Counted from the stretch's first letter, positions 1 through 8,727 are shown. The stretch is DNA of 64,000 nucleotides from Clostridia bacterium (GCA_024403735.1 JAKSRG010000002.1:62001-126000), one strand, 5' to 3'. The notes: generated from the letters alone by a model not told the origin. Program-made: numbers and translations.

Positions 1-99
1 GAACTTAAGAAGGCAAGACTTGCTCTTTGTGAGTCACTTTGCAATACATTGAAGTCTGGTCTTAATCTTCTTGGTATTAATGAAGTTGAGAGAATGTAA
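1..99 (+). CDS. argS: Arginyl-tRNA synthetase, C-terminal end (partial)
   Basis: Only the last 32 codons and the stop are in the window; the gene enters from the left. The C-terminal residues (ARLALCESLCNTLKSGLNLL, then GINEVERM) fit the end of the class I arginyl-tRNA synthetase anticodon-binding domain, where a helix leads to a LLGI...ERM terminus (compare LGIETVERM in E. coli). The enzyme charges tRNA-Arg in the cytoplasm. The M3 peptidase gene starts 14 bases after the stop, so the two are probably co-transcribed. The call rests on this short tail only. Confidence 0.75.
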   Translation, partial: ELKKARLALCESLCNTLKSGLNLLGINEVERM

Positions 100-113
100 G
101 TAGAAGGTGTTAT

Positions 114-1817
114 ATGTCTGTTGAAACCAAAGGCATGCTAGATTTTGCTAGCTTAAAGTATGAACGTCCGGATGTTGAGCATTTTAAAGAAGTTGTTCAA
201 TCAACTAGACTTAAGCTTATGAGTGCTAGAGATCCTGAAGTGGCTATTGCCGCACTTATTGAGTACGAGAAGGAATTATCTAAGTTTGATACTCAGGTTT
301 GCCTTTGTAACATTCTTCATGATCTTGATACTTCAAATCAGTTTTATACAGATGAAGTAGCGTTTTGTGATGAAGCTAGTGCTAATGTTAGCGAGCTTTG
401 TTCTGCTGTGTCTTCTGTTCTTTTGAGCTCTCCTTGTGCAGATGCTATAAGAGAGAAATATGGCGATATGATTTTCCTTAAGGCTAAGAATCTTAAGGAG
501 ACTGTATCTAAAGAAGTAATTGATGATCTTGTAGAAGAAGCTAATCTTGAGACAGAATATGCTCAGATACAGTCAGAAGCATCTATTAGTTTTAATGGTA
601 AGATGCTTAATCTTAGTATGCTTGAACCATTCTTAGAATCAACTGATCGTGATACTAGAATTAAGGCTCACAAGGCTTTAGATGATTACTATACATCTAA
701 GGTTGAGATCTTTGATGAGATTTACGATAAGATGGTTAAAGTTCGTACAAGAATAGCTCAGAAACTCGGCTATGAGAGTTTTACTGAATTAGGATATAAG
801 CGAATGGAACGTTATGACTACAATCGTGATGATGTTCAGAAATTCAGAGACGCAGTTGTAAAGTATATTGTTCCAATTACAGTTCAGATTCGTAAACTTC
901 AGAAGGAAAGACTAGGTGTTGATAAGCTGATGTTTTATGATTTGCCATGCATCTTTAAGAATGGTAATCCTGTTCCAACTATCAAGATGAAGGATTATCA
1001 GAAGGTAGCTGGTGATGTTTTCACAGACGTATTGGGTGCTGAACCAAGTTTCTATGATGTATTGTCAGAACATGGATTTACAGATTTGATTTCACGTAAA
1101 AATAAATCTACTGGCGGATACTGCATGTATCTTGAGGACTATGCAATTCCATTTATCTTCATGAATGCTAATGGTACTGCTGATGATGTATCAACAATTG
1201 TTCATGAAGGTGGACATGCGTATGCAGCTATTAAGAGTGCTGAAGTATCACCATTTGTTGAGTGCTTGTCTCCAACACTTGAGACATGTGAGATTCATTC
1301 TACTGCAATGGAGTATCTAACATATCCATATATGGAGAATTACTTTGGTGAATATGCGGCTTCATATCGTGAATTGCATATGACATTAGCATTGTTATTC
1401 TTGCCTTATGGATGTATGGTCGACGAGTATCAGCATATTGTTTATGATAATCCAGATTACACACCTGCTGAAAGACACAAGGTTTGGCATGATCTCGAGG
1501 AGAAGTATCAGCCTTTCATTAAATATGATGATCATCCTTTCCATGCCATGGGTGGTGCTTGGATGAAGAAGGATCACATATTTACAACACCTTTTTATTA
1601 TATTGATTATTGCCTTGCTCAGATTTGTGCTTTGGAACTTTGGGATGAGGCTGAGAATGACTATAAGGGTGCGCTTATTAAGTACAATCACTTGTGTGAA
1701 TGTGGTGGTAATGCGACATTCTTGAAAATATTGGAGGAAGTAGGTTTGACATCTCCATTCAATACAGATGTTATTAAGCGCTTAGCTTATAAAACCTGCA
1801 GTTTTCTTGAATTATGA
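114..1817 (+). CDS. M3 family oligoendopeptidase (PepF-like)
   Basis: Zinc metallopeptidase of 567 residues, usual length for M3 oligoendopeptidases. It should cut short peptides in the cytoplasm; I see no signal peptide. The metal site is clear: VHEGGHAYA gives the family HExGH motif near residue 366, with the third-ligand region following in the segment with ECLSPTLETCEIHS. The C-terminal part (AMGGAWMKKDHIFTTPFYYIDY) is also typical of M3 enzymes. The start ATG has AAGGTG just upstream. Its last bases overlap the next gene as ATGA, implying translational coupling with the rRNA methyltransferase. The peptide substrate cannot be told from sequence. Confidence 0.9.
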   Translation: MSVETKGMLDFASLKYERPDVEHFKEVVQSTRLKLMSARDPEVAIAALIEYEKELSKFDTQVCLCNILHDLDTSNQFYTDEVAFCDEASANVSELCSAVSSVLLSSPCADAIREKYGDMIFLKAKNLKETVSKEVIDDLVEEANLETEYAQIQSEASISFNGKMLNLSMLEPFLESTDRDTRIKAHKALDDYYTSKVEIFDEIYDKMVKVRTRIAQKLGYESFTELGYKRMERYDYNRDDVQKFRDAVVKYIVPITVQIRKLQKERLGVDKLMFYDLPCIFKNGNPVPTIKMKDYQKVAGDVFTDVLGAEPSFYDVLSEHGFTDLISRKNKSTGGYCMYLEDYAIPFIFMNANGTADDVSTIVHEGGHAYAAIKSAEVSPFVECLSPTLETCEIHSTAMEYLTYPYMENYFGEYAASYRELHMTLALLFLPYGCMVDEYQHIVYDNPDYTPAERHKVWHDLEEKYQPFIKYDDHPFHAMGGAWMKKDHIFTTPFYYIDYCLAQICALELWDEAENDYKGALIKYNHLCECGGNATFLKILEEVGLTSPFNTDVIKRLAYKTCSFLEL

Positions 1818-3268
1818 GATTGCCTGAAGAATTTATTAATAGAATGAATAGCTTTTTTGAAACTTCTGGAGTAAGTTCAGAGGGTTTTTTCGAGAGCTTT
1901 GATAATGAGCCATTGAAGGGTATTAGAATTAACAGAATGAAGACTTCTGAAGAAAAGTATTCAGATGTTCTTAATGCTCTTGGAATTGATAACACACCAG
2001 TTACATGGTGCGATGGAGGTTTCTATTCTTCAATCGAATCTTCTGGTAAGGATCCATATTATCACTGTGGTGTTTATTATCCTACTGAACCTTCAGCAAT
2101 GCTCCCAGCGCAGGTATTAAGTGCTAAGCCTGGCGAGATTGTACTTGATTTATGTGCTGCTCCAGGTGGCAAGGCATGTCGATTAGGTGAAGATATGCGT
2201 GGGGAAGGGCTCCTCGTAGCCAATGAGATTAATGAAGACAGAGCTAAGGCTTTGTTAAGAAATATTGAGCGTACAGGTATTACTAATGCAGTAATCCTTA
2301 ATGAAACTCCTGAGCACTTGGCTGATAGATTTGACGCCTTTTTCGATAAGATATTGGTGGATGCTCCTTGTTCAGGTGAAGGTATGTTCAGACGTGATCA
2401 GTTCGCTACAAAGAGCTGGGAGAAGTTTGGTCCTGAGGTTTGTATGGAGATACAACAAGAAATCCTCAAGTGTACAGATATCATGCTTAAGCCAGGTGGA
2501 GAGTTAGTGTATTCAACTTGTACTTTCTGCGAAGGTGAAGATGAGGATATGATATTTGATTTCTTATCCAAGCATCCAAACTATGAAGTTATTCCACATC
2601 CTGAACTTAAGGACGTTACTCATGCTCCTGATGGTTCAAAAGTTCCAGGTTCAATGAGAATTTGGCCTCATTTGTCTAATGGTGATGGTCATTTCTGTGT
2701 TCATCTTAGAAAACTCGCTACAGAGAATGATGAACCACCTAGATACGATTATAGCTTTGCTCTCAAGAAGAGAAGTGATAACTATTCTTTCAATCAGTCA
2801 AAAGAAGCTATGCTTTCATTTATGAAGGATATTCTTACAAAAGAAGGTTACGAGCGTTTTAACGAGAAAACAAAGAAACAGTTTGTTTTCCATAACAACA
2901 GAATACATCTTGTTCCATTCAGTGAGCATTTGTTTGACAGATTGAAAGTAGTAAAGATGGGACATTTCCCAGGTGAGATAAAAGAGACTTATAAGTGTCG
3001 TATCTTTATGCCTTCGCATTGTCTTGCTTTGTCGCTTGTTTTCGATGAAATCAAGGAAGATGCAAGAGTATGTCTTAATCGAGATGAGGATCGTTTGATT
3101 AGATACCTCAAGGGTGAGACTATTAATCTTAGTGATGAAGAGAAGAAGGTTATTAGAACTAAAGGATATGTTGTTATCTGTTGTGATGAATATCCATTAG
3201 GTCTTGGTAAGCTCAATGGAGATGGTTCGATTAAGAACTTATATCCTAAGGCTTGGAGATTATTATAA
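1814..3268 (+). CDS. RsmF/RsmB-type rRNA m5C methyltransferase (NOL1/NOP2/Sun family)
   Basis: S-adenosylmethionine-dependent RNA cytosine-C5 methyltransferase of 484 residues. Visible motifs: SAM loop DLCAAPGGKA near residue 114, catalytic motif IV DAPCSGEGMFRR near residue 183, and motif VI YSTCTF near residue 233 with the second cysteine. GEGMFRR is the RsmF-type variant. The C-terminal 180 residues resemble the RNA-binding tail of RsmF-like proteins. The product probably modifies 16S rRNA, but the exact cytidine cannot be read from sequence. The start overlaps the peptidase stop by four bases, and rdgB follows 12 bases after its own stop. Confidence 0.88.
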   Translation: MRLPEEFINRMNSFFETSGVSSEGFFESFDNEPLKGIRINRMKTSEEKYSDVLNALGIDNTPVTWCDGGFYSSIESSGKDPYYHCGVYYPTEPSAMLPAQVLSAKPGEIVLDLCAAPGGKACRLGEDMRGEGLLVANEINEDRAKALLRNIERTGITNAVILNETPEHLADRFDAFFDKILVDAPCSGEGMFRRDQFATKSWEKFGPEVCMEIQQEILKCTDIMLKPGGELVYSTCTFCEGEDEDMIFDFLSKHPNYEVIPHPELKDVTHAPDGSKVPGSMRIWPHLSNGDGHFCVHLRKLATENDEPPRYDYSFALKKRSDNYSFNQSKEAMLSFMKDILTKEGYERFNEKTKKQFVFHNNRIHLVPFSEHLFDRLKVVKMGHFPGEIKETYKCRIFMPSHCLALSLVFDEIKEDARVCLNRDEDRLIRYLKGETINLSDEEKKVIRTKGYVVICCDEYPLGLGKLNGDGSIKNLYPKAWRLL

Positions 3269-3280
3269 GAGGTGAATAGT

Positions 3281-3862
3281 GTGCGTATTGTAATTGCTAC
3301 TGGAAATAAAGATAAGGTTCGTGAGATTAATGAAATACTTGCTGGTACAGATTTTGAAGCTGTATCAATGAAAGAGATTGGTATCAATCCAGATATTGTT
3401 GAGGATGCTGATACATTTGAGGGCAATGCTCTCATTAAGGCTAAGACTGTACATGAACTTACAGGTGATTATGTAATGGCAGATGATTCTGGTCTTTGTA
3501 TTGATGCTCTTGATGGTGCACCAGGTGTGTATTCTGCTAGATTCTGTGGTGAAGATTCAACTTACGAAGAGAAGTTCGCGAAAATTTTCGAGATGCTCAA
3601 GGATGTACCACATGAGAAGAGAACAGCTCAGTTCGTATGTGCAATCGCTGTAGTAAGACCTGATGGAACTAGCTTCACAGTAAGAGGAGAGTGCCACGGT
3701 ATTCTTCAGGAAACTCCTATGGGAGAAAATGGTTTTGGCTATGATCCAATCTTCTATGTTCCTGAGTTCGATATGACAACTGCACAAATGAATCCAGAAC
3801 AAAAGCATCAAATTAGTCATAGAGGCAAAGCATTACGCGCAATGGTTGAAAAGTTATCCTAA
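3281..3862 (+). CDS. rdgB: XTP/dITP diphosphatase (RdgB/HAM1 family)
   Basis: Housecleaning nucleotide pyrophosphatase that hydrolyses non-canonical purine triphosphates (XTP, dITP, ITP). It is 193 residues from the preferred start, normal for the family. Motifs: N-terminal IVIATGNKDK, catalytic ADDSGLCIDALDGAPGVYSA, and GFGYDPIF near residue 150. The reading frame is open from a GTG at 3272, but an AGAGGTG ribosome binding site overlaps that codon. The GTG at 3281 lies 6 bases behind it and gives the family N-terminus, so I start there. The promoter of the next operon lies inside the 3' end of this gene. Confidence 0.93.
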   Translation: MRIVIATGNKDKVREINEILAGTDFEAVSMKEIGINPDIVEDADTFEGNALIKAKTVHELTGDYVMADDSGLCIDALDGAPGVYSARFCGEDSTYEEKFAKIFEMLKDVPHEKRTAQFVCAIAVVRPDGTSFTVRGECHGILQETPMGENGFGYDPIFYVPEFDMTTAQMNPEQKHQISHRGKALRAMVEKLS

Positions 3863-3874
3863 TAGTGGTATTAT
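3846..3874 (+). promoter_or_regulatory. Sigma-A promoter for the ACT-hom operon (inside the rdgB 3' end)
   Basis: A -35 box TTGAAA at 3846-3851 and a -10 box TATTAT at 3869-3874 are 17 bases apart, and TGG just before the -10 makes it an extended -10. The expected transcription start is about 3881, right at the edge of the 18-base palindrome. Much of the promoter overlaps rdgB coding sequence. Confidence 0.6.
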
Positions 3875-3882
3875 TCATTGGT

Positions 3883-3900
3883 CGCGTACAATTGTACGCG
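3883..3900. promoter_or_regulatory. 18-bp perfect palindrome at the start of the ACT-hom transcript
   Basis: CGCGTACAATTGTACGCG is a perfect inverted repeat, followed immediately by an overlapping shorter palindrome GTACGCGTAC (3894-3903). As DNA it could be an operator at +1; as RNA it would form a 7-bp hairpin with an AAUU loop. There is no T-run after it, so it is not a terminator. The regulator is unknown. Confidence 0.55.
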
Positions 3901-3931
3901 TACGGTGGACTATCACAAGGAGATTATGACT

Positions 3932-4378
3932 ATGGCAGATTCTGATAAAGAGTACTATCTTGTTGATAAAAAAGTACTTCCAGAAGTATTCCTTAAGGTT
4001 ATGGATGTTAAGCATAAACTTAACATTGGTGAATCTGCTTCTGTTAATGAGGCTGTAAAAAAGGTTGGCTTATCTAGAAGTGCTTACTATAAGTACAAGG
4101 ATTCCGTCATGCCATTCTATGAGGCCACTAACGGTAAAAAGGTTACTTTGCTTATTACTGTTGAGAATTTCCAAGGTATTTTGTCTTCAATTCTAAATAT
4201 TGTAGCTTCTTCAAGAGCTAATATCTTGACTATTAATCAGAATATTCCGATTAATGGTTTGGCTGATATTTCTATATCTCTTGAGACAGCTCCTATGTAT
4301 GGTTCCATTGAAGATGTTTTATTTGATATCAATAAGCTTGCTGGTGTTCGTTCTTGCAAGATTTTGAGCCGTGAGTGA
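3932..4378 (+). CDS. ACT domain protein, PheB/UPF0735 type
   Basis: Cytoplasmic protein of 148 residues, the usual size for the UPF0735 ACT family. An N-terminal helix-turn-helix-like segment (VNEAVKKVGLSRSAYYKYKD) precedes a C-terminal ACT domain (about residues 70-145, starting VTLLITVENFQGILSSILN). ACT domains bind amino acids, and this family sits beside homoserine dehydrogenase in many Clostridia. It may therefore sense an aspartate-family amino acid, but that is inference. The frame is open upstream from a TTG at 3878. The AAGGAG at 3917-3922 is 9 bases before the ATG at 3932, which I prefer over the ATG at 3926. It is followed by hom after 36 bases. Confidence 0.85.
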   Translation: MADSDKEYYLVDKKVLPEVFLKVMDVKHKLNIGESASVNEAVKKVGLSRSAYYKYKDSVMPFYEATNGKKVTLLITVENFQGILSSILNIVASSRANILTINQNIPINGLADISISLETAPMYGSIEDVLFDINKLAGVRSCKILSRE

Positions 4379-4414
4379 TAGATAATTTGTAATTAATTTT
4401 GGGGGAATATAACG

Positions 4415-5605
4415 ATGAAAAGTATTGGTATTCTTGGTTTTGGCGTAGTTGGTTCAGGTGTTGCTGAAGTAATCGCCATGAATACAGAAAAAATTGCTAA
4501 GCACATGGGTGAGGAAGTTAGAGTTAAGAGAATTCTTGATTTGCGTGATTTCCCAGATAGCCCATTTAATAATCTTGTAACTCATGATTCTGAAGAGTTC
4601 TTCAACGACAGCGAGATCTCAATTGTTGTTGAGACAATTGGTGGTGCAAGAGTTGCTTATGAGTTCACTAAGAGAGCTCTTTCAATGGGTAAGAGCGTAG
4701 TTACAAGTAATAAGGAACTTGTTAGTACACACGGTGTTGAGCTTATGCAGCTCGCTGAGGATAATAACTGTTCTTATTTGTTTGAGGCTGCTGTAGGTGG
4801 TGGTATTCCAATTATTCGTCCACTTCACAGATGTCTTGCTGCTAACCAGATTTTGAAGATTGCAGGTATCGTTAATGGTACAACTAACTTCATTCTTACA
4901 AAGATGAGAGACGAAGGCCTTTCATACGATGATGCTTTGAAGCAGGCTCAGGCGAATGGTTATGCTGAGCAGAACCCAACAGCTGATGTTGAGGGTATCG
5001 ATGCTCAGAGAAAGCTTTCAATCCTTTCTTCAATTGCACTTAGTGGTCAGTACGTATCACCTGATTCAATTCATACAGAGGGTATCTCAAAGCTTACACT
5101 TGATGATATTAACTTTGCTGAATCAATTAATGCTAGTGTTAAGCTTATTGCTTACTTCAGCCATCCAGAAGGTGGTGTACCAGCAGTATTTGTTGCTCCA
5201 CATGTTGTATCTAAGTCATCTCTTATTGCATCTGTAGATGGTGTTTTCAATGCAATTATGGTAGAGGGTAATGCTCTTGGTGAGTCTATGTTCTATGGTC
5301 AGGGTGCAGGTAAGCTTGCTACTGCTTCTGCTGTTGTTGCTGATGTTCTTGATGCAGGTCTCCACTTGCATAAGGATGTTCATATTACAAAGTGGTATAA
5401 CACAGATTCAAAGGTAACACTTGATTATGAAGATGTTGTTGTTTCAATCCTTGTTAAGGGTGATGCTGATGCAGTTTCTTCAACATTGGTTTCATATGAG
5501 ACTTCTAAGCTTGCTGATAATGCAGTTGTAGTTAAGGGTATTGCTCATAAGGATATCGATGCTAAGCTTCCTTCTGGTGCTACTTGGTTACACTATCTTG
5601 GTTAA
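4415..5605 (+). CDS. hom: Homoserine dehydrogenase
   Basis: NAD(P)-dependent reduction of aspartate semialdehyde to homoserine, the branch point toward threonine and methionine. It has 396 residues. Motifs: Rossmann nucleotide loop GILGFGVVGSGVAE at the N-terminus, GGGIPIIRPL near residue 128, the signature NGYAEQNPTADVEGIDAQRK near residue 180-200, and the C-terminal catalytic-domain strand YGQGAGKLATASAVV. The tail after about residue 340 is shorter than a full ACT domain, so the separate ACT protein just upstream may supply the sensing part. GGGGGA before the ATG is the ribosome binding site. It ends at a bidirectional terminator facing glutamine synthetase. Confidence 0.93.
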   Translation: MKSIGILGFGVVGSGVAEVIAMNTEKIAKHMGEEVRVKRILDLRDFPDSPFNNLVTHDSEEFFNDSEISIVVETIGGARVAYEFTKRALSMGKSVVTSNKELVSTHGVELMQLAEDNNCSYLFEAAVGGGIPIIRPLHRCLAANQILKIAGIVNGTTNFILTKMRDEGLSYDDALKQAQANGYAEQNPTADVEGIDAQRKLSILSSIALSGQYVSPDSIHTEGISKLTLDDINFAESINASVKLIAYFSHPEGGVPAVFVAPHVVSKSSLIASVDGVFNAIMVEGNALGESMFYGQGAGKLATASAVVADVLDAGLHLHKDVHITKWYNTDSKVTLDYEDVVVSILVKGDADAVSSTLVSYETSKLADNAVVVKGIAHKDIDAKLPSGATWLHYLG

Positions 5606-5650
5606 GATTAGTTGTTAATTAATCTAGTTATTAAATAATTTGAGACATTA

Positions 5651-5687
5651 AAAAGCTGTTCTCTATATGTGATAGGGAACAGCTTTT
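5651..5687. terminator. Bidirectional terminator between hom and glutamine synthetase
   Basis: A 16-bp stem (5651-5666 with 5672-5687, one G-T wobble) closes a 5-base loop. The outer AAAA/TTTT flanks give U-tracts on both strands, so it can end both convergent genes. The bases just before it (TTGAGACAT) recur before the ftsY terminator. Confidence 0.88.
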
Positions 5688-5716
5688 AGTTTGCTTAATT
5701 TTATCTTATTTAAGGA

Positions 5717-7627
5717 TTAAACCTGATTATCTGTGTATTCCTTATAAAGTGCACGAACTTCATTCATCTTTTCATTCATCTTAAGCTGCAACTTAGAAAT
5801 ATCACTCAAGTTCTTATTAGAAATAGCAAGCTTGATTGAATCGAAAACTGAGAAACGCTCATTTGTATTCTTAGCAAGTGAGAACTTAATATTCTCGATC
5901 TCAGACCATGTCTCATTATCGTAAGCATTAGAATCTGAGTGAAGCTTTGTAATCTTTCTAAGAGTACGGATGTTGTGAGGGATAATTCTATCCATAAGCT
6001 CCATCTGCCACATATCTAACATAGCATGTGAATAAGAAGAGAGGATCTGGCTATTAAATACGTCACCAGCACAAAGGATATCAAGAATACTCTCTGAAGA
6101 TAGGAAGTTCTTAAGTGAATCATAAACAGTTGCAGGAGGAGTTCCAAACATCTTGTCTCTTTCTTCACGTGTCATATCTTCGAAAATATCATCTTCACAT
6201 CTATAGAGGCGATCCTTCTCGAGGTAGTCTGCTTCAGCACCATATGGCTTACAGAATTCAGCTTCTAATTCCTTGATAGACTTCTTGCTAGAGATAGCAT
6301 AGTTAATACCATCAAGCATACACTGATAGATTGCTGAGAGGCAAAGATATGTATTTGTATGTGGATTTGGTGCACGAAGCTCAAATCTAGTTGCATATAC
6401 ATTGTCCATTGAACGGATAAGACCTAGAAGCACTGATCTGTTACGTGATGGAGTAGCTACATCTTTACCAATAGAAGCTACTGCATGTGTAGGAGCTTCA
6501 AAGCCAGGCTGCAATCTTGCGAATGCGTCACTTGTAGCTGAAACAAATGGGTTGATGAGGTGGTAGTTCTTCATGATACCAAGAAGTGAACCCCAACCAA
6601 TCTTACTGAGATATTCAGCGTGAATATCCTGTGGTGCGAACAAGTTAACCTTCTTACCATTGTTGAGGTAAGCAACAGCATTAACATGAGTATGTTCACC
6701 TGAACCAGCAACACCTGGAATAGGCTTAGCATTGAAGCTTACTTCGAGACCATGCATTCTGAATACTTCTTTGATAAGAATTCTTGCAGTAAGCTCATAG
6801 TCAGCACCCTGGAGAGCATCAGAATACTTCCAGTCTACTTCGAGCTGCTCCATAATACCGTGGAAGTCACCAGAAGCAGAGAGGGAAGCCTTAACGCCAC
6901 CAACTTCCTTATGACCCATCTCTGGCTTAAATCCATAAAGGTCAAGAAGCATAATAACCTGCTCGAGTGCTGTACGAACAACACCCTTAGTTCTCTTCCA
7001 GTATGATTCCTTCATTACCTGAGAGATACTGAGCTTCTGTGAGCTTACATGCTCATCTGGTGAGTTAACCCAGAATTCAAGTTCAGTAGCAACGATAATA
7101 TTAATCTGCTTTAATTCTTCAATATCAAAACCAAATTCGTGGCTAAGTTCTGGATTACTCTTGAACAAATTCATGAGACACTTCTCGAAGTATGTATAAC
7201 TCTTCTTTAATACTGAACGAGAACATACTGCTTCACCATTGTGGTGGAGGAAGCAAGGAATTCTAAGTGTACCAATTGGAAGACCAGTCTTAATGTCAGT
7301 ATGCTCATAGTTATAATCAACAAACCATACAACATTTGGGTCTGGAACCAAATCAACTTTACCATCGTTGAGTGTAGCAATACCAGGGAGTACTACAGAA
7401 GAACCATCAGTAGCAATTGCTTCACCGTTAAGGTAGTCTTCCATATTGTTAATAAAGTCTGAAATTGGAATTCTCTCATCTGTATCGTTACCTGCCATAT
7501 CAATACCTGACAAAGAAACGAACTTAATCTCAGGTTGTTGTTCTAGAATTGCAGTAATATCTTGGAGTGAATGTTTCTCCGGTGGAATGATGTAAGTAAG
7601 ATCTGGATTTACCTGAAAATTAATCAT
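5717..7627 (-). CDS. Glutamine synthetase, large clostridial form
   Basis: ATP-dependent synthesis of glutamine from glutamate and ammonia. Active-site motifs are present: DGSSVVLPG near residue 72, GSGEHTHVNAVAY near residue 307 (ATP/ammonia site), and the block from NPFVSATSDAFARL to FELRAPNPHTNTYL with the PSRNRS arginine loop. At 636 residues it is much longer than GlnA type I (about 450) and shorter than typical GSIII (about 700). The extra length is mostly in the N-terminal 70 and C-terminal 150 residues. The frame is open 26 codons further upstream, but an AAAGGGAAA site precedes the ATG at 7627 and gives MINFQVNPDL, so I start there. I give no symbol because the subclass is unsure. 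Confidence 0.88.
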   Translation of the reverse strand: MINFQVNPDLTYIIPPEKHSLQDITAILEQQPEIKFVSLSGIDMAGNDTDERIPISDFINNMEDYLNGEAIATDGSSVVLPGIATLNDGKVDLVPDPNVVWFVDYNYEHTDIKTGLPIGTLRIPCFLHHNGEAVCSRSVLKKSYTYFEKCLMNLFKSNPELSHEFGFDIEELKQINIIVATELEFWVNSPDEHVSSQKLSISQVMKESYWKRTKGVVRTALEQVIMLLDLYGFKPEMGHKEVGGVKASLSASGDFHGIMEQLEVDWKYSDALQGADYELTARILIKEVFRMHGLEVSFNAKPIPGVAGSGEHTHVNAVAYLNNGKKVNLFAPQDIHAEYLSKIGWGSLLGIMKNYHLINPFVSATSDAFARLQPGFEAPTHAVASIGKDVATPSRNRSVLLGLIRSMDNVYATRFELRAPNPHTNTYLCLSAIYQCMLDGINYAISSKKSIKELEAEFCKPYGAEADYLEKDRLYRCEDDIFEDMTREERDKMFGTPPATVYDSLKNFLSSESILDILCAGDVFNSQILSSYSHAMLDMWQMELMDRIIPHNIRTLRKITKLHSDSNAYDNETWSEIENIKFSLAKNTNERFSVFDSIKLAISNKNLSDISKLQLKMNEKMNEVRALYKEYTDNQV

Positions 7628-7669
7628 AAATTTTCCCTTTCTGATTCTAGAAATAGTTTTTCTCACACG

Positions 7670-7687
7670 ATTCTTATTAATAAGAAT
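7670..7687. promoter_or_regulatory. 18-bp palindrome upstream of glutamine synthetase
   Basis: ATTCTTATTAATAAGAAT is a perfect inverted repeat 43-60 bases before the glutamine synthetase start. The half-site AATAAGAAT occurs again at 7726-7734, facing an ATTCTT at 7714-7719. This looks like one full and one partial operator. It does not match the GlnR/TnrA consensus. I could not place a convincing -35/-10 pair for this gene. Confidence 0.45.
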
Positions 7688-7910
7688 TAGTAAATATTTT
7701 ATCATAATGAAAAATTCTTTGTATAAATAAGAATTATCAATTTATTAGAAAAACCATTGTTATGTCACATTATTAATTGTAATTTTGTCAATTAATCATA
7801 AAACAATGCTGAAACAAATGCATTAACGAATTGTTGCACCATAATTAACTTGATTTTTTCTGCGAAATTGATGACAATTTAGATAGTTGAATTGATAGAG
7901 AGGTATATTA

Positions 7911-8684
7911 ATGCAGATACGCATTTATTTTTCAGCGCTAAATATTGATGATCTTGGTAAAAAATGGGGTGTAAGAATTTTCTACGCCTTATTAACTTTG
8001 GCGAATTTCTTTTTCTTATTTTTCCCAATCGGAGACTCTGATTTTACTAGAGTGTTTAATTGGTATGAAGATTATTTTGCTAATCCTGAGAAGTACATAA
8101 TGGCTGATGAGATAACATTGCCTCCTTTTTCTTCTGGTAATGTTCTGTATATTGTTTCAGTAGCAGTTGTGAGATTGATAATGATTCTTGTTGCTGTTTG
8201 TTATGCCTCTATATTTGTGTATTCAAAGCGTCTGGACAAGGCTAAAGTTAGTAAATCATTTGTAGTTAAGAGAACACTCTTGATGTGCCTATTTATCATT
8301 TTGCTTTATCCATACATCTTTTTATTCATGGCGTCATCTTCGATTCTTCTTGTAGCGATAATGCCTATTGTTAGTTTGTTAGTTTGTTCATTTATATCTG
8401 GAGATTTTGGTATGGGAGCTTCATTTAAGAATGCTTTCAAATCAGTAAAAGGTACTTATTTTGGCATGATTATCAATTTCATCGTTATTTTCTTGATTAC
8501 AAGCTTACTTAGAAGCGGTGTTGATTTGTTTAATGCAGGAAATGCCTATTATTCAATTGTTTGTGTGTTAGCTGCCGCATTAGAGAGTTATACATATTTA
8601 GTACTTGGTAGGTTGATGGGAACTATTTATTTAGATTCGAAAAGAATGATACCTAATCGAATGATAATAAAAAATGGTAATTAA
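7911..8684 (+). CDS. Multi-pass membrane protein of unknown function
   Basis: A 257-residue hydrophobic protein I do not recognise. I count about five membrane segments: near residues 22-42, 80-105, 122-160 (probably two helices), 180-200 and 210-235. A short outside loop after the first helix carries acidic and aromatic residues (DSDFTRVFNWYEDYF). There is no signal peptide motif, enzyme motif or transporter signature. The ATG follows AGAGG. It is divergent from glutamine synthetase and lies 91 bases before malic enzyme, so co-transcription with either is not assured. Confidence 0.6.
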   Translation: MQIRIYFSALNIDDLGKKWGVRIFYALLTLANFFFLFFPIGDSDFTRVFNWYEDYFANPEKYIMADEITLPPFSSGNVLYIVSVAVVRLIMILVAVCYASIFVYSKRLDKAKVSKSFVVKRTLLMCLFIILLYPYIFLFMASSSILLVAIMPIVSLLVCSFISGDFGMGASFKNAFKSVKGTYFGMIINFIVIFLITSLLRSGVDLFNAGNAYYSIVCVLAAALESYTYLVLGRLMGTIYLDSKRMIPNRMIIKNGN

Positions 8685-8698
8685 TTTTATCGTTTATG

Positions 8699-8727
8699 TT
8701 GTTATTTTGAGTTTTTTATTTTATTAT
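8699..8727 (+). promoter_or_regulatory. Likely promoter of malic enzyme
   Basis: TTGTTA at 8699-8704 and TATTAT at 8722-8727 are 17 bases apart. The expected start near 8734 leaves a leader of about 40 bases before the TTG start codon. Confidence 0.45.

Noticed and set aside
4379..4414. Riboswitch or T-box before hom
   Set aside because: The gap is only 36 bases, too short for either, and shows no antiterminator pattern.
7741..7800. GlnR/TnrA box and a TTGACA promoter for glutamine synthetase
   Set aside because: TGT and ACA triplets occur but not at the needed spacing; TTGACA at 7791-7786 (minus) has no -10 at 16-18 bases.
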